A stretch of DNA of 33,328 bases from an uncultured Eubacteriales bacterium (GTDB lineage: Bacteria; Bacillota; Clostridia; Christensenellales; Aristaeellaceae), in assembly GCA_902778055.1 (NCBI GenBank), contig CACYWL010000023.1:1-33328 (forward strand), in the 5' to 3' direction. This document shows positions 1-6,853 of the stretch, in pieces; within the stretch, counting starts at the first letter, position 1; every line of letters begins with the position of its first letter. The notes below the pieces were generated by a model that searched no databases, was not told the DNA's origin, and saw only the letters and a list, made by a program, of their open reading frames with translations. The translations under genes were made by a program, and so were the position numbers.

Positions 1-139
1 TATCCCGCTGAGGTTTGTTAAGGTTACCCTTCTTTGCCGTCGGAAGAAAAAAGAAATTTTTATCCGCTACCCCCTTGACTTTTCATAGCTGGTCTCCTTT
101 CTGTTTTTGCCCGCGCAGAAGGGACAGCCCCTCTGCGCT

Positions 140-556
140 TCAGATGCGTTTATTCCGCTCCAGCCCGAGAAACAGGCGGAGCTTTTTCTCCTCGTTCTCC
201 GAGAGCTGACCCAGGACCGCGTAGACCAGATACAGCTTCTGCGATCTGGACCACTCGCCCCGGAAGGAATGGACATTCAGCATGGCTGATTCGAACCCTT
301 CGGCGGAATCCGTTTCCGGGCAGCAGACGCCCAGCAGGAAGTCCACGGAGCAGCCCAGATGGCTGCAGAGCTGAGCGAGGGTCCGAGGCGACGGCATGAC
401 CTCCCCGGAGAGGATCTTGTAGAGGGTGGTCTGGGAAAAGCCGGCCTGCCGGGCAAACTGGGAGACCGTCGGGTACTGGTTTTCGATAAGGCAGCGGATG
501 CGGCTGCCAATGGCCCGCTTGTCGAGGGCCGGTCTGGATGACCTGGATGGATTCAT
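140..556 (-). CDS. XRE-family helix-turn-helix regulator of the accessory element
   Basis: A predicted DNA-binding protein of 138 residues. An HTH_3/XRE domain spans about residues 12-70, with the recognition-helix region around QAGFSQTTLYKILSGE and a hydrophobic core ending in CSVDFLLGV. The remaining C-terminal half matches nothing I recognise and is probably an oligomerisation or effector part. The frame stays open further upstream, but ATG at 556 is preferred because AAAGGAGG lies just before it and the HTH follows within a few residues. The gene lies downstream of the VapE gene on the same strand, separated by the repeat/AT-rich block at 652-823. It is probably a second regulator of the mobile element, distinct from the CI-like repressor at 3172-3528. 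The regulatory role is inferred from the family; the target is unknown. Confidence 0.8.
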   Translation of the reverse strand: MNPSRSSRPALDKRAIGSRIRCLIENQYPTVSQFARQAGFSQTTLYKILSGEVMPSPRTLAQLCSHLGCSVDFLLGVCCPETDSAEGFESAMLNVHSFRGEWSRSQKLYLVYAVLGQLSENEEKKLRLFLGLERNKRI

Positions 557-651
557 GATTTCGTCCTCCTTTTCTGTTGAGTCAAAACCTTTGAATTCTT
601 TTATTTTCAATGGGTTGATAGAACGTCGCTCAGGTAAGGTGCTACCGAAAT

Positions 652-823
652 GTGCAACTAACTCCGAAAAAACATGTTTAAAATTCTTTTTAAATATCCC
701 TGTTTTAAATGTTTTACTTATTTTTGGTTCACTTGGTTGCAGGAAGATAAAGAATACAGATATTACAAGGGGTTGAGGGGTGAACCGAGATGCAACCAAG
801 GTGCAACCAAGGTGCAACTATCC
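652..823. other. Candidate replication origin: repeats flanking an AT-rich block
   Basis: The 301-base gap between the HTH gene (start 556) and the end of the VapE gene (858) contains no convincing gene. It holds GTGCAACTAA at 652-661, a 70-base block at 661-730 that I count as 23% G+C, an inverted copy CTTGGTTGCA at 732-741, and a direct array at 791-821. Repeats on both sides of an easily melted block, placed right behind a primase/rep pair, match the general layout of satellite-island and plasmid origins. The sequence elements are seen directly; the origin function is inferred. Confidence 0.45.
791..823 (+). repeat. Tandem 11-bp iteron-like repeats
   Basis: TGCAACCAAGG occurs at 791-801 and again immediately at 802-812. 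A diverged third unit beginning TGCAACTA follows at 813. The 11-bp period is about one helical turn, so a bound protein would contact each unit on the same DNA face, as replication-initiator iterons do. A single inverted copy lies at 732-741. Confidence 0.7.
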
Positions 824-857
824 GTGCAGAAAGACTGAAAGGATCGGGAAATCTGTC

Positions 858-2165
858 TTAAAAGGGATAGCGCTCACTTTCCTTTTCAAAGACTTTCTGT
901 CTTCCCCATTTTGTTGTGATCATTTGGGATGACCTGCGCCATCCACCGATCGATTCCAGAATCTGGGTGATCTCGTTGGAATCCTTACGGGTTGGCTTTA
1001 TTTCTTCAGGTTCGCCAAGGGCTAAGTGCCAGAGTTCAATGACCGAGACCGTGGATTTCGGATCTTTTTTCGTGACATCCAGATATTGAGTGATCGCGCC
1101 GATGCGCCAGTCATCCTCCATGGCGTCCTCCTGCTGCTGACGGATCATCGAAAGGACTGATTTATCCGCGAAGGGCAGAAGCTGATCTTTTTTATAGAGA
1201 TCCAGCGCTTCCGCCCAGCACTGGGCGATGTAGGCACGGACTTCCTTTTCATGGGCCAGGAGGTCGTAGCCGTCCATATTGCATTTGACGGGATAAAAGC
1301 GGCGGTTGCCTGTGCGGTCAGAGAGAAACAGGGAATTGTTTGTCGTGCCGATGAATGTGCAGCGGCGCGGGATGGTCTGGACATAACGGGTATAGGGTGC
1401 CCGGTACGAATCCTCCTGAGCGGTAATATACGCTTTCACGGTTTCCGCCTCCCGGACCCGGGACATGGCCATCAGCTCAGCCACCTCCGCAATCCAGACG
1501 CCCCGCAGCGCCTCGATGCCCTCCTTGCCGGTAATCGTCTTGATCTCCCGGAAAAAGGAATCATCCATATTGAGCCAGCGGACCAGGGTGGATTTTCCTC
1601 CGCCCTGCTTTCCGACCAGGACAACCATATCGTCAAACTTGCAGCCGGGGCGATAGGCCCTGTGAATTCCGCCGGCGAAGATCAGCCGGGAGACCTCCCT
1701 GTAATAGGGGGTATCTTCGCAATGAAGAATTTCATGGAGAAAGGCCGAGATACGGGGCCGGCCGTCCCAGACGAGGGATTCCAGAAGATCTGTCAGCGGA
1801 TTGACCTTATGGGATTCAAAATGAATCTGCAGGGCGTCCCGGAGCATCTTCTCGTGATAGAGTCCATAATTGTTCTGAAACCAGGCGCGGATCTGGGCAT
1901 CGTTCACATCCTGCCACTCCTGCCAGGTTTTTTGGACGCGGTCAAAGAATTCCGGCTTTCCGGAGAGGACATTGAAGCGGAGCCTGGAGCCATAGGCATT
2001 TTCAAGCAGCATCCGGAAAAGGGAGATATTGGGTTTCAGCTTCTGACCTTCCAGCGCGTCCGTCAGGCGGACGGCCGATCTGGCCGGGGGATCTTCGCCC
2101 GATTGGACTGATTCTTCGGTTTGAAGGGACCGGTCTTCCCGCGGAGCCTGTGTCTGTTCCTCCAT
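858..2165 (-). CDS. VapE-type (virulence-associated E) replication ATPase
   Basis: A 435-residue P-loop ATPase of the virulence-associated E family, found in prophages, satellite islands and integrative elements, where it serves as replicative helicase or Rep with a small primase. The Walker A motif GKQGGGKST lies near residues 185-193, a Walker B-like WIAEVAEL near 224-231, a sensor-like FIGTTN near 271-276, and the family signature DRTGNRRFYPV near 283-293. The N-terminal 50 residues are polar and probably disordered. ATG at 2165 is chosen because AAAGGAGGTG precedes it at good spacing, even though this places the start 103 bases inside the primase gene. The family call is strong. The helicase role in this element is inferred from the family and neighbours. 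Confidence 0.88.
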   Translation of the reverse strand: MEEQTQAPREDRSLQTEESVQSGEDPPARSAVRLTDALEGQKLKPNISLFRMLLENAYGSRLRFNVLSGKPEFFDRVQKTWQEWQDVNDAQIRAWFQNNYGLYHEKMLRDALQIHFESHKVNPLTDLLESLVWDGRPRISAFLHEILHCEDTPYYREVSRLIFAGGIHRAYRPGCKFDDMVVLVGKQGGGKSTLVRWLNMDDSFFREIKTITGKEGIEALRGVWIAEVAELMAMSRVREAETVKAYITAQEDSYRAPYTRYVQTIPRRCTFIGTTNNSLFLSDRTGNRRFYPVKCNMDGYDLLAHEKEVRAYIAQCWAEALDLYKKDQLLPFADKSVLSMIRQQQEDAMEDDWRIGAITQYLDVTKKDPKSTVSVIELWHLALGEPEEIKPTRKDSNEITQILESIGGWRRSSQMITTKWGRQKVFEKESERYPF

Positions 2166-2743
2166 TCGCGCACCTCCTTTCTGAAGTCATCAAGTCTTGT
2201 AAGCCGGAATTCCAGATAATCGAGGGATTCTTTCAGGTTGAGCCAGCGGGTCCAGTCGTCCGCCGTCCGATCTTTTTTGGATATGCGGTCAATGGCCGCC
2301 CAGGATGCATACTCGGCGGCGATCCGGGCATTCAGGAATCGCTGCCGCTCATCCGCCTGAGACAGGAGCAGGGACTGCAGGGCATCGAGGCATTTCTGCT
2401 GCGAATGAAAGGTTTCCTGATCCTGCCAGGGTTCCGGGCTGAGCAGATCCAGATGCAGCGCGTGATCGACAGCCCGGACGGCCGCGGCGAAGGAGCAGGA
2501 CTCCTGAAGCATCACGAAATCGATCACCGAGCCGCCGGCATGGCAGCCGAAGCAATACCAGCCGCGGCGGGTGGATGTGGTGTTCGGCGCAGCATCGTAG
2601 ACCTTGAGGGAGGCCGTATGATCTCCGGAGTGAAAGGGGCAGCGCATGAAACCATCGCGGGACAGGATGTAGCCATAGAGAGAGATGACCTTCGCCGTGG
2701 GAACTGTTTCCCGGATATAGTGGGAGGCCTCGATCAGGGTCAT
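2063..2743 (-). CDS. CHC2 zinc-finger primase-like protein
   Basis: A 226-residue protein whose first 100 residues are a DnaG-type CHC2 zinc-binding domain. The ligands are C35-x2-H38 (CPFH) and C64-x2-C67 (CFGC), followed by GGSVIDFVM, typical of primase zinc fingers. No TOPRIM catalytic domain is visible. The second half is charged and helical, with no motif I recognise. It may therefore recognise template for, or load, the downstream VapE ATPase rather than polymerise by itself. The end of this gene overlaps the VapE gene by 103 bases in another frame. The ATG has GGGGAG six bases upstream. The family assignment is secure; catalytic competence is doubtful. Confidence 0.82.
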   Translation of the reverse strand: MTLIEASHYIRETVPTAKVISLYGYILSRDGFMRCPFHSGDHTASLKVYDAAPNTTSTRRGWYCFGCHAGGSVIDFVMLQESCSFAAAVRAVDHALHLDLLSPEPWQDQETFHSQQKCLDALQSLLLSQADERQRFLNARIAAEYASWAAIDRISKKDRTADDWTRWLNLKESLDYLEFRLTRLDDFRKEVREWRNRHRLRGKTGPFKPKNQSNRAKIPRPDRPSA

Positions 2744-2799
2744 GGAAATCTCCCCTCTTCCGTCAGGGTTCCGTTTTGCACCAATTGCACCTCCTTTTG

Positions 2800-3018
2800 T
2801 TACGTAAACGATACATCTTTGGCAAAAAAAATTTCAATAAGCTCATCTTCGTCCAACGAGAGTGCCGATGCGATCAGAGAGATCTCCCGCCTCGTAAACT
2901 CAGTTTTCCCTGTAATCTTGCGGAACCACGAGCTTCGGTTGATTCCAATGTACTTACTGATGGCAACCGTGGTCATATCACGGAGCACCATTTTCTCCTT
3001 CAGCAGCTTGCTGTTCAT
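2800..3018 (-). CDS. Small Cro-like DNA-binding protein
   Basis: A 72-residue protein with a predicted helix-turn-helix around residues 15-45 (TTVAISKYIGINRSSWFRKI), then a helical tail. It resembles small phage Cro/CI-type regulators and the early regulators that sit opposite a master repressor in satellite islands. It is the first gene of the leftward transcript. Its promoter (3071-3099) faces away from the repressor promoter, and AAGGAG lies eight bases before the ATG. The primase gene begins 56 bases downstream. The HTH call is moderately sure. The Cro-like (or excisionase-like) role is inferred from size and position. Confidence 0.72.
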   Translation of the reverse strand: MNSKLLKEKMVLRDMTTVAISKYIGINRSSWFRKITGKTEFTRREISLIASALSLDEDELIEIFFAKDVSFT

Positions 3019-3070
3019 GAATTAAATCTCCTTTCCTGCTTCCAAAGTGTTTCGGATCCGATACAGTCAG

Positions 3071-3099
3071 AGTATAATGCAAAGCCCCGAAAAATGCAA
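3071..3099 (-). promoter_or_regulatory. Leftward promoter for the small HTH-primase-VapE transcript
   Basis: On the minus strand, -35 TTGCAT (3094-3099) and -10 TATACT (3071-3076) are 17 bp apart. The palindrome TCGGATCCGA at 3052-3061 lies at or just past the expected start point and could be an operator. Confidence 0.65.
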
Positions 3100-3120
3100 G
3101 TCGCAATATTGAAATAATTG

Positions 3121-3149
3121 TTGCATAAAAGATACGGTTATGCTATTAT
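3121..3149 (+). promoter_or_regulatory. Rightward promoter of the CI-like repressor
   Basis: -35 TTGCAT (3121-3126) and -10 TATTAT (3144-3149) with a 17-bp spacer and an extended -10 TGC at 3141-3143. Its -35 is 21 bp from that of the leftward promoter. GATAC direct repeats at 3131, 3152 and 3060, and the CAATATTG palindrome at 3104-3111, are possible repressor sites. Confidence 0.65.
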
Positions 3150-3171
3150 ACGATACAGGAGGTGTGTGAAC

Positions 3172-3528
3172 ATGAACACGATTGGAGAAAAACTGAGGGC
3201 CAGAAGAACGGATCTGGGGCTCAGCCTGCGCGATGTGGCCGAGGCGACCGGAGTCAGCCGGGGGACGGTGCAGAGATGGGAAAGCGGATCCATCAAAAAC
3301 ATGGGGCGGGACAAGATTGACAGCCTGGCCCGGGTTCTGCAGATCGCACCGACAGAAATCTATCGGGACAGCTCCTCAGAAAAATATATGAGCTATGACC
3401 CTTCCCGACCCCAGATGACCCCGCAGCAGGAGGTTCTCTTCGACGCGACTGAGGATCTCACGCCGAAGGAGATGAATGCCGTGCTGGCGATGATTCAGGC
3501 TCTGAAGAGCACAAGGAAAGATGACTGA
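3172..3528 (+). CDS. CI-like XRE repressor of the accessory element
   Basis: A 118-residue protein. An XRE helix-turn-helix spans about residues 1-65 (RDVAEATGVSRGTVQRWESG is the turn-recognition region), followed by a short polar linker and a helical tail. There is no peptidase (LexA-type) domain, so self-cleavage after DNA damage is not expected. Such short repressors are often relieved by a partner protein, as with SaPI Stl. ATG at 3172 is chosen because CAGGAGGTG precedes it; the frame is open a little further upstream only through the promoter. It is the only plus-strand gene in the element, diverging from the small HTH gene and reading toward the tRNA-Trp gene. The regulatory role is inferred from fold and position. 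Confidence 0.85.
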   Translation: MNTIGEKLRARRTDLGLSLRDVAEATGVSRGTVQRWESGSIKNMGRDKIDSLARVLQIAPTEIYRDSSSEKYMSYDPSRPQMTPQQEVLFDATEDLTPKEMNAVLAMIQALKSTRKDD

Positions 3529-3532
3529 CGGA

Positions 3533-3576
3533 GAAAAAAAGAAACCCCTTGAGAATCAAGGTTCTCAAGGGGTTTC
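3533..3576 (-). terminator. Terminator of tRNA-Trp (minus strand)
   Basis: A perfect 15-bp stem with arms 3541-3555 and 3562-3576 and a 6-base loop. On the minus strand it is followed by a run of seven T (complement of 3534-3540). No T-run follows on the plus strand, so it serves the tRNA rather than the repressor, although the repressor stop is only 5 bases away. Confidence 0.85.
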
Positions 3577-3580
3577 AGTC

Positions 3581-3654
3581 TGGCAGGGCAAGAAGGACTC
3601 GAACCCTCAACAAAGGTTTTGGAGACCCACGTGTTACCATTACACCATTGCCCT
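3581..3654 (-). tRNA. trnW: tRNA-Trp (anticodon CCA)
   Basis: A 74-base cloverleaf with encoded CCA. The acceptor arms AGGGCAA and TTGCCCT pair fully; the D stem is GTGT/ACAC; the anticodon loop is CTCCAAA with CCA at 34-36; the T arm is GAGGG-TTCGAGT-CCTTC. A T-T mismatch sits at the base of the anticodon stem. The 3' end faces the accessory element, which makes it the likely attachment site. Confidence 0.93.
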
Positions 3655-3671
3655 TCGCAGACAACGGAAGG

Positions 3672-3700
3672 ATTATAATCCAGTTCTCAGCTCTTGTCAA
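3672..3700 (-). promoter_or_regulatory. Consensus promoter of tRNA-Trp
   Basis: TTGACA (3695-3700), a 17-bp spacer and TATAAT (3672-3677): a perfect housekeeping-sigma promoter about 18 bases before the mature tRNA 5' end. Confidence 0.9.
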
Positions 3701-3755
3701 GCATGAAATTGTATTCATGGATCCGCTGACCTGAAAAGCGCCGGCGCTGTTAGCT

Positions 3756-4796
3756 TCAGACCCTGACCGTCCGGAAGGCCGCGGCCCGGCCGAGCCTGTT
3801 CATCACCGCGAGTCCGACACCCTCCGCCGGAACCACCTCGCTGTAGATGGTCTCCATACCTTCCTCGTCCACCCGGCGAAGGATATCGAACAGCCGGTGC
3901 GCAACTTCGGCATCATTCCCGCGGGAGCCAAGATCATGGGGGTCGCAGTCTGAAAGCGTCTGCAGGTGCTCTGTAAAGCACAGAACGCAGCTTTTCCTGC
4001 CGGCGTCCCGGTCCCCCATGCAGCTTTTCCGGAGGGCCTCCAGTACCTTTTCCTCTTCGCCCTCGATCAGAGTCACCGTACCCCGCGGAGCATAATGCCT
4101 GTAGCGCATGCCAGGGGAAAGGGCCTTTTCATCCGGCTTCAGGGGACGAAGGATGCTCCCGGCCAGCGCGACCTGCGTTCCGAGCGCCGATTCAATCATC
4201 TCTTTTGTGATGCCGCCCGGCCGGAGGATCGTCGGCGTTCCGTGAGTCAGATCCAGCACCGTGGATTCCAGGCCCACCTGGCACGGCCCGCCGTCGAGAA
4301 TCAGCGGAATTCGCCCGTCCATATCCTCCGCCACATGGGCCGCCGTCGTGGGGGACGGACGTCCGGAGCGGTTGGCGCTGGGCGCGGCAATCGGCAGACC
4401 GCTGGTCTTCAGCAGCCGCTGAGTACAGGGCAGGGAGGGCATCCGGATGGCAACGGTGGGCAGCCCCGCCGTCACCTCGTCCGGGATTCTCTCCGTCCGC
4501 GGAAAAAGCATGGTCAGCGGTCCCGGCCAGAAGGCGTCCATCAGCTTCTCGGCCCCCTCCGGCATTTCACAGAGACCTTCCAGCTGATCACGGTGCCAGA
4601 TATGCACAATCAGCGGATTATCCGCCGGCCTTCCCTTGGCCGCAAATATGGAAAGCACCGCCTCCCGGTCCAGGGCATTGGCCCCAAGTCCGTAGACCGT
4701 CTCCGTCGGGAATCCAACCAGCTGTCCCTCCGCAAAAAGCCTGGCCGCCAGTTCGATAGCCTCCGGCGAAGAAGCATCCATTACTTTCGTCTGCAT
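3756..4796 (-). CDS. tsaC: Threonylcarbamoyl-AMP synthase, Sua5 type
   Basis: Makes threonylcarbamoyl-AMP from threonine, bicarbonate and ATP, the first step of t6A37 modification of ANN-decoding tRNAs. The product is 346 residues, the usual length of the two-domain Sua5 form. The YrdC domain is N-terminal (GQLVGFPTETVYGLGANA and KGRPADNPLIVH, which form the nucleotide and threonine pocket; APSANRSGRPSPT later). The linker SPGMRYRHYAP marks the junction to the C-terminal Sua5 domain. ATG at 4796 is preferred over the open frame upstream because AGAGGAAG precedes it and the conserved domain starts soon after. It is the last gene of a minus-strand cluster behind prfA (137-base gap). Confidence 0.92.
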   Translation of the reverse strand: MQTKVMDASSPEAIELAARLFAEGQLVGFPTETVYGLGANALDREAVLSIFAAKGRPADNPLIVHIWHRDQLEGLCEMPEGAEKLMDAFWPGPLTMLFPRTERIPDEVTAGLPTVAIRMPSLPCTQRLLKTSGLPIAAPSANRSGRPSPTTAAHVAEDMDGRIPLILDGGPCQVGLESTVLDLTHGTPTILRPGGITKEMIESALGTQVALAGSILRPLKPDEKALSPGMRYRHYAPRGTVTLIEGEEEKVLEALRKSCMGDRDAGRKSCVLCFTEHLQTLSDCDPHDLGSRGNDAEVAHRLFDILRRVDEEGMETIYSEVVPAEGVGLAVMNRLGRAAAFRTVRV

Positions 4797-4933
4797 CTTT
4801 CTTCCTCTTCGTATTCTCCGCCTCTCCTGTCCGGCAGTCATTCCTCAGAATCTGCCGGCCCGTCAGGCAGAATTTATCCAGGCAAACATCGTCTCTCGGG
4901 ATAGATCTCCTGATTCGGCGCGCGCTCCGCTTC

Positions 4934-5995
4934 TCAGTCATGAAGGGACTGCAGCCGTTCCGTCTTTTCGGCTAGCCGCAGGGCGTCGATCATCGGATCC
5001 AGGTCGCCGTCCAGGGTATTCTGCACCCGCGGTACCGTCATGCCGATCCTGTGATCGACCACATAGTCATGGTTGAAATAATAGGTTCTGATACGCTGGC
5101 TCCGATCGCCCCCGGCAATCTGGCTCTTCCGGTCCGCATCCTGCGCAGCCTGGATTTCCTGCTGATGACGGTCCAGCAGCCGGCTTTTCAGAACCGCCAT
5201 GGCCTTGGCCTTGTTCTGCAGCTGGCTGCGTTCATCCTGGCAGGTCACGACCAGTCCCGTCGGAAGGTGGGTCAGCCGAACGGCTGTCTCCGTCTTGTTA
5301 ACCTTCTGTCCGCCGTGGCCGGAAGCCCGGTACAGGTCCAGCCGGATGTCCTCCGGGCGGATCTCGACCTCGCTGTCCTCCGCCTCCGGAAAGACCGCCA
5401 CGGAAGCCGTCGAGGTATGAATGCGGCCGCTGCTTTCCGTCGCCGGAACCCGCTTTACGCAGTGAACGCCGCTTTCAAATTTCATCCGGGCATAGGCATC
5501 CGGTCCTGAAATCATGATCAGCGACTCCGTCACGCCGCCCAGCTCCGTGTCCGCCAGGGAGAGGATCTCCATCTTCAATCCTCCGCGGTCGCAGTATTTC
5601 TGATACATCCGGAGCAGATCGCCGGCAAAAAGAGCTGCTTCTTCCCCGCCAACACCTGCGCGGATCTCCATCATCACGTTCCGGGAATCCATCGGATCCG
5701 CCGGTACAAGCAGCAGCTTCAGTTCCTCCAGCAGCCTGGGTTCCCTTTCGGCCAGTGCTTCCGCTTCCTCCCTGGCCTCCTCGGCCATGTCGGGATCATT
5801 CATCAGTTCCCGGGCTTCTTCGAGGTGTCTCCTCAGTTCAAGGTACTCCCCGTATTTTGCGACTGTCTCCTCCAGTCCGGCACGTTCCTTCATGATGTCC
5901 TGAAGCCGCGCAAAATCCGCCGTGACCTCCGGCTGGGCCATGGCTTCCGTCAGCTCCTCATATCGGGCCTTCAGGGATTCCAGCTTTTCAAACAT
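4934..5995 (-). CDS. prfA: Peptide chain release factor 1
   Basis: Recognises UAA and UAG in the ribosomal A site and triggers release of the finished peptide. At 353 residues it is a normal RF1 length. The codon-recognition motif PAT is at about 184-186, which marks RF1 rather than RF2 (SPF). The catalytic GGQ is at about 228-230 within SGHGGQKVNK. It follows prmC by 21 bases, so the enzyme that methylates the GGQ glutamine and its substrate are made from one transcript. AGAGGA lies close before the ATG. Confidence 0.97.
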   Translation of the reverse strand: MFEKLESLKARYEELTEAMAQPEVTADFARLQDIMKERAGLEETVAKYGEYLELRRHLEEARELMNDPDMAEEAREEAEALAEREPRLLEELKLLLVPADPMDSRNVMMEIRAGVGGEEAALFAGDLLRMYQKYCDRGGLKMEILSLADTELGGVTESLIMISGPDAYARMKFESGVHCVKRVPATESSGRIHTSTASVAVFPEAEDSEVEIRPEDIRLDLYRASGHGGQKVNKTETAVRLTHLPTGLVVTCQDERSQLQNKAKAMAVLKSRLLDRHQQEIQAAQDADRKSQIAGGDRSQRIRTYYFNHDYVVDHRIGMTVPRVQNTLDGDLDPMIDALRLAEKTERLQSLHD

Positions 5996-6016
5996 GTTTC
6001 CTCTTCGCAGCGTTTC

Positions 6017-6853
6017 TCATACAAATTCGCCCAGAACCATCCGGCTGATTCCGGCGTCGTCCTTCCGAATTTCGGTCTTCCCCGCCCCGGAGATCCGCAG
6101 CCATTCCGCAACCGTTTCGGCTTCTCCCTCACCGACCTCCATCAGCAGAAGTCCGTCTCTCTTCAGGTGCACCCCCGCCTTCCGAACAATCCTGCGGTAA
6201 AAATCCAGCCCATCCGCTCCTCCGTCCAGGGCCAGTCTCGGCTCATGGAGAACCTCGGGCTGCAGGCTGTCGCATTCCGCGGAGGGAATATAGGGGGGAT
6301 TGCTGACAATCAGGTCAAATCTTCTTCCCGCGGCCGGTGCAAAAAGGTCTCCGGAGACCACCTCTGCCTGCACTCCGATTCTTTTCCGATTGGATTCCGT
6401 CAGACGAACCGCTTCGGGAGAAAGATCCGTCAGCGTCACCCGGGCCCCGGGGAGCCGTTTTGCCAGGCTCAGTCCGATGCATCCGCTGCCGCAGCAGAGA
6501 TCCAGGATTTCGGGAGCATCGCGCCCCTCCAGCCTCTTCGCGGCCCATTCCGCGAGAAGCTCGGTTTCCGGCCTGGGAATCAGCACGCCGGGAGCTGTAA
6601 GAAATTCAAAGCCGCAGAACACGGCAGTTCCGATCAGATACTGCAGGGGTTCCCTGCTTTTCCGCCGAAGGAGCAGGGCGCGGAAATCTCTTTCCTGTTC
6701 TTCCGTCAGTTCCTCTCCGGTTTCCAGCCTGAGTTCCAGCGGAGGCCGCCCGGTGAGGAAAGAAAGCAGCATGGCGCTGTCATACTCGGGATCAGGCACA
6801 CCCGCAGCCCGCAGCTCCCGGGAGGCGGCCCTCAGTCTGTCCCGGACCGTCAT
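6017..6853 (-). CDS. prmC: Release factor glutamine methyltransferase
   Basis: N5-methylates the glutamine of the GGQ motif in release factors, using S-adenosylmethionine. 278 residues: an N-terminal helical substrate-binding domain, then a Rossmann methyltransferase fold. The SAM loop LDLCCGSGCIG is at about 117-127 and the amide-methylating NPPY motif at about 185-188. The ATG overlaps the stop of the upstream DUF1385 gene as ATGA, suggesting translational coupling. prfA follows directly. All key motifs are intact. Confidence 0.96.
   Translation of the reverse strand: MTVRDRLRAASRELRAAGVPDPEYDSAMLLSFLTGRPPLELRLETGEELTEEQERDFRALLLRRKSREPLQYLIGTAVFCGFEFLTAPGVLIPRPETELLAEWAAKRLEGRDAPEILDLCCGSGCIGLSLAKRLPGARVTLTDLSPEAVRLTESNRKRIGVQAEVVSGDLFAPAAGRRFDLIVSNPPYIPSAECDSLQPEVLHEPRLALDGGADGLDFYRRIVRKAGVHLKRDGLLLMEVGEGEAETVAEWLRISGAGKTEIRKDDAGISRMVLGEFV

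Noticed and set aside
791..823. Start of a CRISPR array
   Set aside because: The 11-bp units are contiguous with no spacers of unique sequence, and no cas-like gene is present. Iteron-like repeats fit better.
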